A stretch of 64,000 bases of DNA from Arcicella sp040387735 (lineage in GTDB: Bacteria > Bacteroidota > Bacteroidia > Cytophagales > Spirosomataceae): contig JAZKDE010000001.1 in the NCBI GenBank assembly GCA_040387735.1, forward strand, positions 1 through 64,000. The letters are read 5' to 3'. The position numbers and the translations under genes are program-made. Below are positions 53,393 through 61,347 of this stretch, piece by piece. The notes beneath the pieces were generated by a model that saw only the letters and a list, made by a program, of their open reading frames with translations, ran no database searches and was not told where the DNA came from. Numbering within the stretch: position 1 is the first letter of the stretch; every line of letters starts with the position of its first letter.

Positions 53393-55474
53393 ATGAAATT
53401 CGATTTTCTTTTTCAAACTTCCCCTTGGTTTATTCCCCTTTGTTTATTGGTAGGCGGACTTTACGCTTTTGTTTTGTATCAAAAAAATACAAATTGGAGC
53501 AAAACGCAAAATTGGCTCATGAGTGCCTTTCGATTCTTGTCGGTTAGTTTGTTGTGTTTATTGCTATTGAATTTTTTGATTCGTCAAATAACGCAAACTA
53601 CTCAAAAGAAAACCGTTGTTTTAGCACTTGATAATTCGCAATCAATGATGGTTTCGGGACAGCAGGCTTTGGCTGATTTAACTGTAAGTTTAAATAAATT
53701 AAAAGAAGAATTAGTTTCAGAAGAGTACAATGTTGCCTTTGCTTCATTGGACGATGAAACTAATCAAAGTCTTGAAAATGTTAAGTTTAATAAGAAAACG
53801 TCTAATCTTTCGGGATTGATTCAAGGCGTGAAAAATGCTTACGAAGGCGAAAATTTGACTGACGTCGTTTTGATTTCTGATGGTATTGCTAATCAAGGAA
53901 TTTCGCCTGCATCAGAGAGTTTTAGTTTTGCCGTTCACACCGTTGGTTTGGGTGATACCATTCCGAAAAAAGATATTGCTGTAAAATCAGTTTATGCCAA
54001 TAAAGTTGCTTATTTAGGTAATAAATTTCCTGTGCAAGCGGATGTTTCGGCTTTTGGTTTTTCAGGTAAGAGTGCAAATGTATATTTAAAGCAAGGTGGA
54101 AAAATTCTGGAAAAACAAAACCTGATTTTTAAACAAAATGATGATTTAAAAACGGTTACTTTCAACTCAACGGCTACGCAAATTGGCGTTCAACATTTAA
54201 CAGTTGAAGTTGATGTTTTGAACGGTGAATTCTCCAATCGGAATAATCATCAAGATGTTTACTTGGAGGTTATTGATGGAAAAGAGAAGATTTTGCTGCT
54301 CGCCCTTGCTCCGCATCCAGACGTAAAAGCGTTGAAAAATATTATAGAAAAGAATGAAAATTATGAATTAGAAATTAAAGTTTTGACCGAAAATCCAAAT
54401 CCAGACGTTCTGTCAAAGCCTTATGATTTATTAATTCTTCATCAATTACCTGATTATTTTAATTCGTATGCTAACGTTTTTAAACCCTTGATTGATAAAG
54501 GAATTCCTACGATGTTTGTCTTAGGAAATCAATCAGGAACAAATTATTTGAATCAGCTTAATCAGGTAATGCAAATAAATTCGCAGGCTGGACAAAATGA
54601 TAAAGTTACAGGAACTTATAATTCGGCTTTTAAATCATTGAATTTTGAGGCTGACAAATTACAGATCATCAATAAATTACCCCAAATTTCGGTTCCCTTT
54701 GGTGATTTTAAATTATTACCCAATTCGGAAGTTATTTTGTACCAAAAAGTTGGGGTGGTTCAAACGCAAAAACCGCTTTTTGTCGTTAATACTGGAGCGA
54801 AAAAGTCTGCTATTTTCACAGGAGAAGGTTTGTGGTCTTGGCGATTGGAAGAATATCAATTAACTGAAAAACAGGAAGTTGTCGATGATGTTGTGTTGAA
54901 AGTTTTACAATTTATCTCTGCCAAAGATGATAAACGTAAATTGCGAGTTTATCCAATTAATACAGCATTTTTATTGGGAGAAAAAGTTGTTTTTGAAACA
55001 GAGATTTACAACGCTATTTATGAGAAATTATATAATTTGCCTGTCAAATTAGAAATTAAAGACGAAAAGGGATTAACCAGAAATTTTAATTATTCAACCT
55101 CGCCTGAAAATACTAAGTTTGAAATTAGTGCGTTGCCAGCGGGCGTGTATCGTTACCATGCGAGTACAACTGTCTTAGGAAAATCTGAACTTTCGATGGG
55201 AGAGTTTGTTATTAAAGACATTCAGTTAGAGAACCTCAATTTAACCGCCGATTTCGACATATTGAGACAGCTTTCGACCAAAACGGGAGGGAAGTTTTTT
55301 AAAAGTAATCAATTTGAAGAAATAAAGAAAACCATTTTAAATCATAAAGTGCCAGAAAAAATTGATGCCACCGAAGATCTAAAAGAAATGATAAATCTAC
55401 GTTGGATTTTCTTTATAATTTTGGCTCTTTTAACGACAGAATGGGTGATGCGGAAGTATTTGGGGGGATATTGA
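53393..55474 (+). CDS. VWA-like membrane protein
   Basis: The 693-residue protein has two N-terminal helices (about 8-29 and 41-63), then a VWA-type domain opening with VVLALDNSQSM, whose D80-x-S-x-S matches a MIDAS motif, followed by VVLISDGIANQG, a large beta-rich periplasmic region, and a final helix (ILALLTTEWVMRKYLGGY). This layout resembles BatA/BatB-like and Bacteroidota VWA membrane proteins. It is separate from the DUF58 gene, which usually accompanies such proteins. The function is unknown. Confidence 0.8.
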   Translation: MKFDFLFQTSPWFIPLCLLVGGLYAFVLYQKNTNWSKTQNWLMSAFRFLSVSLLCLLLLNFLIRQITQTTQKKTVVLALDNSQSMMVSGQQALADLTVSLNKLKEELVSEEYNVAFASLDDETNQSLENVKFNKKTSNLSGLIQGVKNAYEGENLTDVVLISDGIANQGISPASESFSFAVHTVGLGDTIPKKDIAVKSVYANKVAYLGNKFPVQADVSAFGFSGKSANVYLKQGGKILEKQNLIFKQNDDLKTVTFNSTATQIGVQHLTVEVDVLNGEFSNRNNHQDVYLEVIDGKEKILLLALAPHPDVKALKNIIEKNENYELEIKVLTENPNPDVLSKPYDLLILHQLPDYFNSYANVFKPLIDKGIPTMFVLGNQSGTNYLNQLNQVMQINSQAGQNDKVTGTYNSAFKSLNFEADKLQIINKLPQISVPFGDFKLLPNSEVILYQKVGVVQTQKPLFVVNTGAKKSAIFTGEGLWSWRLEEYQLTEKQEVVDDVVLKVLQFISAKDDKRKLRVYPINTAFLLGEKVVFETEIYNAIYEKLYNLPVKLEIKDEKGLTRNFNYSTSPENTKFEISALPAGVYRYHASTTVLGKSELSMGEFVIKDIQLENLNLTADFDILRQLSTKTGGKFFKSNQFEEIKKTILNHKVPEKIDATEDLKEMINLRWIFFIILALLTTEWVMRKYLGGY

Positions 55475-55491
55475 TTTAAACGAAATAAGAC

Positions 55492-56484
55492 ATGAACATA
55501 GGAGATAGAGTACGCCTCATGCGAGGTAAAGAAGAGGGAATTATTACCAAAATTTTAGCGAATAATATCATCGAAATGGAAATTGAAGATGGTTTTACTA
55601 TTCCAGTTAAAGCATCTGAGGTGGTGATTATCAGTGAGTTAGAGCAGAAAGTTTTCAATCCTACGCCAGCTTCAAGAATTCAAATTCAACCGCAGTCTCA
55701 AGTTATTGACAAACGCCAAGCAATAAACGAAATATTATCAAATCGTGGAATTTATATGGCATTTATTCCCGTTAATGACCGTGAACTTTCGCAGCATCTT
55801 ATCAACAATACTGACTGGGATTTACCGTTTACCCTCACGGTTGGTTCTGACCCGCACCATAAAGGATTGGCAGCGGGGGTGTTAAAACCCAAAAGTTTTA
55901 TCAAGGTTCAGAGCGTTTTTGTGAAGGATTTTGAAGATTGGGGAACATTCGTTTTTCAAGCTTTTTTCTTTCGTTTGGCATTTATGAAACAGCCAGACCC
56001 AATATTGAAACGCTTGAAATTTAGAGTTAATTCTTTCTTTAAAAACAAATCGAAAGCACCGTTATTAAATCAAGATGCCCATTTGTTTCAGTTGGATGCG
56101 GAAGACTCGGTTACGCCAGTGAACTTGAAGATTGACCCAGAGAAAATTATCGAGAAAATGTTTGAAAAACAAGCACCAGAACCGATAGCATTACCCACAA
56201 AGCCTTCATTGTCAGTTGATTTACATATCGAAGAACTGACGAAAGATTCTTGGGCAATGGATAATGGTGAAATGTTGACCTTGCAAATGGGGACGTTTGA
56301 ACGACAATTTGAAGCCGCAATTGCCAACGGAATGGACGAAATAACATTTATTCACGGGGTCGGGAATTACGTTTTGCGTGATGCCATTCACCGAAGATTA
56401 TCAGGAAATAAAAACGTACAGTTTTTTGAAGATGCTCAAAAAGAAAAATTTGGTTACGGAGCTACGAGAGTGAAGATAAAATAA
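55492..56484 (+). CDS. DUF2027-Smr domain protein
   Basis: The 330-residue protein begins with a small SH3-like unit (VRLMRGKEEGIITKILANN) of DUF2027, followed by a middle domain and a C-terminal Smr domain with VDLHIEEL (242-249), FIHGVGNYVLRDAIHRRL and the ending YGATRVKIK. Smr domains cleave or bind nucleic acids in MutS2 and related proteins. This stand-alone version is common in Bacteroidota, with unknown targets. It starts 17 bases after the VWA-like gene and is likely co-transcribed. Confidence 0.9.
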   Translation: MNIGDRVRLMRGKEEGIITKILANNIIEMEIEDGFTIPVKASEVVIISELEQKVFNPTPASRIQIQPQSQVIDKRQAINEILSNRGIYMAFIPVNDRELSQHLINNTDWDLPFTLTVGSDPHHKGLAAGVLKPKSFIKVQSVFVKDFEDWGTFVFQAFFFRLAFMKQPDPILKRLKFRVNSFFKNKSKAPLLNQDAHLFQLDAEDSVTPVNLKIDPEKIIEKMFEKQAPEPIALPTKPSLSVDLHIEELTKDSWAMDNGEMLTLQMGTFERQFEAAIANGMDEITFIHGVGNYVLRDAIHRRLSGNKNVQFFEDAQKEKFGYGATRVKIK

Positions 56485-56495
56485 TTTGATATTTA

Positions 56496-56528
56496 AACAT
56501 CCCGAAAATTCAACACTTTCGGGATGTT
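56496..56528 (+). terminator. Terminator after the DUF2027-Smr gene
   Basis: AACATCCCGAAAA and the inverse TTTCGGGATGTT form a 12-bp hairpin just past the stop codon. Confidence 0.8.
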
Positions 56529-56629
56529 GTGTTTTATCACAATTAAAATAACTTCTCTTTGTTTCTTTTATACCTATTTTTGCAATCAAATCGTTACTAA
56601 ACTGAAAATATCAAAGTTTAATAAAATTA

Positions 56630-58063
56630 ATGAAACCAACCCTGATTACCCTAATTGCAGCTCTGATAATTCAGGGCTGTGCCAGTTCAAATACTGGTTC
56701 AAACGCATCAAATGCCAGTAATACGGTTACACAATCAAACCCAGAAGCTCCGAAGGAATCGTATCTTTATAAAGGAAAACAAGTGGAAAAAAATGTTTCA
56801 ATCATAGGAATTCCTTTTGAAATCACGATGGCAGACGTTGAACGTCAAATCAATGCCAATGTGAAGGATTTGGTTTATGAAGACAATAGCATGGAGGATA
56901 ATAATTATGATAACTTCATGTGTAAAGTTTATAAAAAAAATGCCATTTCAGTCACTGCTGAAAATGAAGCTTTTACTTTCACTGTTCCGCTGAAAGTGTG
57001 GGCGAAAGTTGGCTACAAAGTGATGGGAATTAGTATTCCTCCGCAGGAATTAAACTTTGATTTTAACGTTAAATTTGGCACAAAATTCGCCATTGCTCCT
57101 AATTGGGAAGCGTCAGTTCAGAGTTTTCCAATTGGTTATGAATGGATAAAAAAGCCAACCGTTCGATTAGCTGGGATTGATATTTCAATTTCTGGATTGG
57201 TTGAAAGGGCGTTAAATTCAAAGCAAGATGCTATTTTGAAGGCTTTAGATGATGCTGTTCGCAAGAATGTGGAAATCAAAAAGTACATCGTTCAGGCTTG
57301 GAATACTGCTCTGCAACCATATTTGCTTTCCGAAAAATACCGTACTTGGTTGAAAATTACACCGACCGAATTACAAATGACTCCGCTCACCACCGTTAAT
57401 AATAAAGTAAAAGCAACCATCGGAATTAAGGCTTATACAGAAACAATAACGGGGGTAAAACCAACGTATTTACCCGTTACGACGGTACCAGATTTGAAGT
57501 TAGTTACGACTATTCCTGATGATTTTCAAGTTGGCATTATTGCTGAAATTCCATTAAGCGAAGCTGCAAAATTGACTTCCGACACTTTGGTGGGACAAAA
57601 TTTCTCTTTTAAAGACGGAAAATACAATGTGCAAGTTACTGATATTGATATTTATGGAGACCAAGAAAAAATGGTGATAAAATCAGGATTGAAAGGGAGT
57701 ATCAACGGGAAAATATATTATAAAGGAACGCCTGCTTATGACCCCGCTACAAGGTCGGTTTATTTAGATAATTTCGATTATGATTTAAAAACTCGTAACG
57801 TTTTGATAAGTACTGCCAACTGGTTTTTTCAAGGGAAATTTGCTAAAAATATGAAGGACGCTTTGACTTTTAACATCGGAGGACAAATAGATGAAATGAA
57901 AAAACAGGTTCAAGCGAATCTAAATAAACCTGTTTCAAAAGGAATTACTCTTAATGGAAACGTTACAGATTTGACGCCAGATAAAGTTTATCTCACTCCC
58001 AATTCAATTATTGCTGTGATTAATGCGAAGGGAAAATTGGATATAAAGATTGATGGACTTTGA
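56630..58063 (+). CDS. DUF4403 family lipoprotein
   Basis: The 477-residue lipoprotein has lipobox IIQGC (C17) and a Ser/Asn-rich linker. DUF4403 hallmarks are seen in SIIGIPFEITMADVERQINA near the start and the repeated beta and amphipathic regions (YNVQVTDIDIYGDQEKMVIK). The family has a resemblance to tubular lipid-binding (TULIP/BPI-like) folds in predictions I recall, but its function is not known. It converges with rnpB and shares the terminator at 58131-58170. Confidence 0.85.
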   Translation: MKPTLITLIAALIIQGCASSNTGSNASNASNTVTQSNPEAPKESYLYKGKQVEKNVSIIGIPFEITMADVERQINANVKDLVYEDNSMEDNNYDNFMCKVYKKNAISVTAENEAFTFTVPLKVWAKVGYKVMGISIPPQELNFDFNVKFGTKFAIAPNWEASVQSFPIGYEWIKKPTVRLAGIDISISGLVERALNSKQDAILKALDDAVRKNVEIKKYIVQAWNTALQPYLLSEKYRTWLKITPTELQMTPLTTVNNKVKATIGIKAYTETITGVKPTYLPVTTVPDLKLVTTIPDDFQVGIIAEIPLSEAAKLTSDTLVGQNFSFKDGKYNVQVTDIDIYGDQEKMVIKSGLKGSINGKIYYKGTPAYDPATRSVYLDNFDYDLKTRNVLISTANWFFQGKFAKNMKDALTFNIGGQIDEMKKQVQANLNKPVSKGITLNGNVTDLTPDKVYLTPNSIIAVINAKGKLDIKIDGL

Positions 58064-58130
58064 TTTATTGAGTATTCTGTCGAATTAGTGATGAAAATGT
58101 AATTTGATTTTGGGAAATCACTGGTTATAA

Positions 58131-58170
58131 ATCAAAACGGCTTAAAGGAAACCCTTTGAGCCGTTTTGAT
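58131..58170. terminator. Bidirectional terminator between DUF4403 and rnpB
   Basis: ATCAAAACGGCTTAAAGG (58131-58148) is inverted with few mismatches at 58152-58170 (core AAACGGCT/AGCCGTTTT). The minus-strand side has a T-run after the rnpB end. Confidence 0.85.
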
Positions 58171-58171
58171 A

Positions 58172-58617
58172 AAAATAAGTTTATAAGCCGCATTCTGTCA
58201 GTGAACGAAAACGCCCACCGTCTTATCATTTATCTCGACGCACCGTCACCGATACGCTCTATCGACCTACCCACTGGCATCAGGCGAGCAACCCTACAAC
58301 TGCCAGCCTATTTGGTCTTTCAACTCATGAGGTTTACATTCGCCCTTGATGTCGCCATCAAGGCGGTAGGCTCTTACTCTACCTTTTCACCCTTACCCGA
58401 TTAGGTTTTAGGTTTTAGGGATTAGGTTTTAGTTGTCGTTCAACCTCTAAAACCTAACCCCCAACCCCTAACCCCCAAAAAGGCGGTAATTTTCTGTGGT
58501 ACTTGCTGTTACGTATTCGTCACCAAATACGCACCTTCCCGTTAGGAAGCATGATGCTCTACGTTGTGCGGACTTTCCTCCCCCGCTAAAAGCGAAGGCG
58601 ATAAGACAACCTATTTT
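58172..58617 (-). ncRNA. rnpB: RNase P RNA (class A) with an enlarged P12 arm
   Basis: Read on the minus strand, the RNA has the conserved GAGGAAAGTCCG near the 5' end (P4 region), GCTTCCTAACGGGAAGG, CAGCAAGTACCACAGAAAA, GGTAAGGGTGAAA-type sequence, GTAAGAGCCTACC, and the conserved 3' block ACAGAATGCGGCTTAT. The ends pair as P1 (AATAGGTT with AACTTATT). It is the catalytic subunit that matures tRNA 5' ends. The length is about 445 bases because the P12 arm carries an approximately 80-base palindromic insert (58400-58482). The plus-strand ORF over this region is not a gene. Confidence 0.93.
58400..58482 (-). repeat. Palindromic insert in the P12 arm of RNase P RNA
   Basis: TTAGG and CCTAAAACC words pair across a 14-base loop, forming a long low-G+C stem outside the conserved core of the RNA. 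Words such as GGTTAGGTTTTAG are unlike the rest of the gene. Confidence 0.75.
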
Positions 58618-58748
58618 CATGACAAAGGTACGGAATAGGTGAGTAGTTATTGGCTAATGTTAAGGAGATATTTGTAATTATTTGTTGAATAGAAATGAGA
58701 AACTTCAAAAAGAAGAAATCATTTCTGAAAATTATTTAAAATTACGTC

Positions 58749-58778
58749 TTGTTAAGTCCTTAAATTTCACTATCTTTG
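58749..58778 (+). promoter_or_regulatory. Promoter of rpsP
   Basis: TTG (58749-58751), a 19-base spacer and TATCTTTG (58771-58778) match the Bacteroidota consensus. The predicted start is near 58783, and the leader to the rpsP ATG is about 58 bases. Confidence 0.7.
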
Positions 58779-58840
58779 CACTCCAATTTACAAATACCAT
58801 AACCGAAGGACGGGTTCCTTCACTAAAACGTAAATAACAG

Positions 58841-59383
58841 ATGGCTGTTAAAATTAGATTAGCACGTCGTGGACGTAAGAAATTAGCGATGTATGACATT
58901 GTAGTAGCTGACGCAAGAGCTCCACGTGATGGTAAATTCATCGAAAAAATCGGTACTTACAATCCTAACACAAACCCTGCTTCAATCAATTTGAATGAAG
59001 AAAGTGCTTTGAGATGGATTTTGAACGGTGCTCAACCGACTGATACTACTCGTGCGATATTGTCATATAAAGGTGTATTGTTGAAAAAACACTTACAAGT
59101 AGGTGTTAATAAAGGAGCAATCTCACAAGAAATAGCAGATACTAAATTTGCTGACTGGAAAGTAGTTAAAGATGCGAAAGTGACTGGTAAATCAGATTCA
59201 TTAGGAGCAACTAAAGACGCTGAAAAAGCAGCTCGTTTGGCAAGAGAAGTTGGAATCAACGAAGCTCGTGCCGCAGCAATTGCTAAGAAAAATACCGTAG
59301 AAGAGCCAGTAGTTGAGGCTGAAGCTGAAGTAGAAGAAGCACCAGTTGCTGAAACAGAAGCTCCAGCAGAATCGGCTGAATAG
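58841..59383 (+). CDS. rpsP: 30S ribosomal protein S16
   Basis: The first 80 residues are a standard S16: AVKIRLARRGRKKLAMYDIV, ADARAPRDGKFIEKIGTYNP and ALRWILNGAQPTDTTRAIL. A further 100 residues form an Ala-, Glu- and Lys-rich extension (IAKKNTVEEPVVEAEAEVEE to the end). Long low-complexity S16 tails are usual in Bacteroidota. S16 is needed for 30S assembly. It is followed by its own hairpin and then rimM and trmD. Confidence 0.95.
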   Translation: MAVKIRLARRGRKKLAMYDIVVADARAPRDGKFIEKIGTYNPNTNPASINLNEESALRWILNGAQPTDTTRAILSYKGVLLKKHLQVGVNKGAISQEIADTKFADWKVVKDAKVTGKSDSLGATKDAEKAARLAREVGINEARAAAIAKKNTVEEPVVEAEAEVEEAPVAETEAPAESAE

Positions 59384-59408
59384 TATTTCTAAGAAAATAA
59401 GGTTAAGG

Positions 59409-59454
59409 AAATGATACAAGACTCTTCTAAAGTTGTTTTGTATCATTTTTTTTT
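59409..59454 (+). terminator. Terminator or attenuator after rpsP
   Basis: AAATGATACAAGAC and GTTTTGTATCATTT form a 14-bp hairpin with one mismatch, followed by a T-run. It sits between rpsP and rimM, so the two may not be fully co-transcribed. Confidence 0.75.
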
Positions 59455-59473
59455 GAATATAAATTTAATGATA

Positions 59474-59516
59474 GGTTTTTAACCTGTCAATGGAAGACCA
59501 AGACAGGTTGGAAACC
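59474..59516. repeat. Palindromic repeat of the GACAGGTT type
   Basis: GGTTTTTAACCTGTC (59474-59488) pairs with GACAGGTTGGAAACC (59502-59516) with two mismatches, and continues into CTGTCCTACC. Palindromes based on GACAGGTT...AACCTGTC recur in this phylum, from memory. It directly precedes rimM. Confidence 0.6.
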
Positions 59517-59530
59517 TGTCCTACCGAAAA

Positions 59531-60058
59531 ATGACAAAAGATAATTGTTTTGAATTAGGAAAAATTACCAAAACACACGGTGTAAGAGGAGAATTGATTT
59601 TGTGGTTGGATGTTGATTTTCCGGAAGATTATGAGGATTTAGAGAGTATTTTCCTTGATATTCGAGGAGAATTAGTTCCGTTTTTTATGGAGACTTATCG
59701 CCTTTCTGGTAATCGTGCAATTGTGCAATTTGAGGATATTGATACTTTCGAAAAAGCGGAGGGAATGATAAATCTTCAAGCATTTTTGCCTTTGGAAGAA
59801 TTGCCAGAATTAGATGAAAATCAATTCTATTACCACGAAATTATTGATTTTAAGGTAGTTGATCAAAATTTAGGTGAATTAGGAACGGTTCAAACGGTTC
59901 ATTCTATGCAAGCTCAAGATTTGTTAGTTATGAATTATCAAGGTAAAGAAGTATTAATTCCAGTAATTTCTGAAATCGTACTTAATGCAGATAAAGCAGC
60001 TAAAGTTTTAAATGTAAATTTACCAGAAGGACTTTTAGAGGTTTATTTGGAGGATTAA
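59531..60058 (+). CDS. rimM: Ribosome maturation factor RimM
   Basis: The 175-residue protein has the RimM N-terminal beta barrel (FELGKITKTHGVRGELILWL) and the PRC-type C-terminal domain (YYHEIIDFKVVDQNLGELGT, DLLVMNYQGKEVLIPVISEI). It assists 30S head assembly by binding S19. Placement between rpsP and trmD is the ancestral order. Confidence 0.95.
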   Translation: MTKDNCFELGKITKTHGVRGELILWLDVDFPEDYEDLESIFLDIRGELVPFFMETYRLSGNRAIVQFEDIDTFEKAEGMINLQAFLPLEELPELDENQFYYHEIIDFKVVDQNLGELGTVQTVHSMQAQDLLVMNYQGKEVLIPVISEIVLNADKAAKVLNVNLPEGLLEVYLED

Positions 60059-60068
60059 TTAATAAAGG

Positions 60069-60124
60069 AATGAGCCAATGAATGAATGATAGATTTATGC
60101 TACTCGTTCGCTCATTGGCTCATT
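60069..60124. repeat. Inverted repeat between rimM and trmD (13-bp perfect arms)
   Basis: AATGAGCCAATGA (60069-60081) is perfectly inverted at 60112-60124, with extra AATGAAT/CATTCA words outside. The right arm ends 10 bases from the trmD ATG, so it could influence trmD translation. Confidence 0.65.
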
Positions 60125-60134
60125 CACTCATTAA

Positions 60135-60824
60135 ATGAGAATAGATATTATTTCAGTAGTACCCAAATTGATGGAGAGTTTTTTTGGACATTCCATTCTG
60201 AAACGTGGACAAGAAGCTGGTCATGCGGAAGTAGTTCTGCATGATTTACGTGATTATACCACCACAAAAAGTCGTCAAGTTGATGATTATGCGTTTGGGG
60301 GTGGAGCAGGAATGGTAATGCTTGCAGAGCCAATTGCCCGTTGTATTCGGAACTTGCAAAGTGAAAGAGAATACGATGAAATTGTTTATATGACTCCAGA
60401 CGGCGAAACTTTCAATCAGCAAACTGCCAACACTTTGTCGTTGGGTGGTAATTTAATATTCCTTTGTGGACACTATAAAGGAGTTGACCAAAGGGTGCGA
60501 GATTTGTTTGTTACTAAAGAAATTTCCATTGGCGATTACGTTTTGTCGGGTGGAGAATTGGCGGCGGCTGTTTGTGCTGATGCCATTATTCGATTGATTC
60601 CCGGGGTTTTAAATGATGAAACCTCAGCGTTGACAGACTCGTTTCAAGACAATCTTTTAGCACCGCCAGTTTATACACGCCCCGCTGAATTTGAAGGAGC
60701 AAAAGTTCCAGAAATACTATTATCGGGTCATGAAGCCAAAATTACAGAATGGCGATTCGAGCAATCAATAGAACGAACAAAAAGCAGAAGACCTGACTTA
60801 TTGAAGAAATCAGGGTTGTTTTAA
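60135..60824 (+). CDS. trmD: tRNA (guanine-N1-)-methyltransferase
   Basis: The 229-residue SPOUT methyltransferase has the trefoil-knot features: DDYAFGGGAGMVMLAEPIAR, LIFLCGHYKGVDQRVRDLF, EISIGDYVLSGGELAAAV and NDETSALTDSFQDNLLAPP. It methylates G37 of tRNAs reading CNN codons. The downstream rplS seen in many bacteria is not next to it here. Confidence 0.96.
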   Translation: MRIDIISVVPKLMESFFGHSILKRGQEAGHAEVVLHDLRDYTTTKSRQVDDYAFGGGAGMVMLAEPIARCIRNLQSEREYDEIVYMTPDGETFNQQTANTLSLGGNLIFLCGHYKGVDQRVRDLFVTKEISIGDYVLSGGELAAAVCADAIIRLIPGVLNDETSALTDSFQDNLLAPPVYTRPAEFEGAKVPEILLSGHEAKITEWRFEQSIERTKSRRPDLLKKSGLF

Positions 60825-60947
60825 CGAAAATTGTATATTTTCAACGAATATCTGAAAAAATAGATATTTGAGGTAACATTTCTACATTAATGGAAAAAGA
60901 AATTTTTATCGGATAGATTTTTTTTTCAAACAAATCTATTATATTGC

Positions 60948-61120
60948 ATCTCCAATCTGGAAAGTTTAGATATTTTAGGATTGCAGAAAATAATGGATAT
61001 GACTTTATGTTGTTGAATTTGTGCGAAAGAACGAGTAAACAAGAGTCATTATTTAACTTGAAAAAACAAAGTAAGGATTATAATTCGGAAAGCTCGACGT
61101 TAATAACGTTGGGCTTTTTT
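60948..61120 (+). ncRNA. Candidate structured small RNA or leader
   Basis: The segment has CAATC/GATTG and ATGACT/AGTCAT pairings and ends in a G+C-richer hairpin with a T-run at 61089-61120. No family is recognised. It could be an independent sRNA or the attenuated start of the transcript for the following gene. Confidence 0.3.
61089..61120 (+). terminator. Terminator-like hairpin
   Basis: AAAGCTCGACGTTA pairs with TAACGTTGGGCTTT through two G-U pairs and is followed by a T-run. The transcript it ends is not obvious. Confidence 0.65.
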
Positions 61121-61347
61121 GTGTTAGAAATATTCGTGGCATTTTTTTTGAATAACTTTTTTTGATTTTTATAACTCATCTTTTTACAAAAAAGCCAAAA
61201 TGAAAATATAAAATATTGTTTTTTAATGTTTTGATTTTTAAAGAGTTATATTTTAGAAAATGGGTCTTTTTGTATTTTTGTTCTTTTGGTACGCTATTTG
61301 TAAAGGTGTAGTTTATACATTTTAAACAACTCATCTTTCAAACCGCC

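Larger units (their letters stand above)
60825..61347. other. 523-base A+T-rich region before the surface-protein gene
   Basis: No gene above background is visible. The stretch contains a candidate small RNA (60948-61120) ending in a terminator-like hairpin, and beyond it a TATTTTTG (61273-61280) that may be the -7 element of the surface-protein gene, although its -33 partner is not found. Confidence 0.5.

Noticed and set aside
58156..58404. 82-residue ORF overlapping the RNase P RNA
   Set aside because: It is antisense to the conserved core of rnpB and its codons simply read the RNA structure.
60944..61165. 73-residue plus-strand ORF after trmD
   Set aside because: It begins with TTG, runs across a terminator-like hairpin and ends in a low-complexity hydrophobic tail. 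There is no family resemblance.
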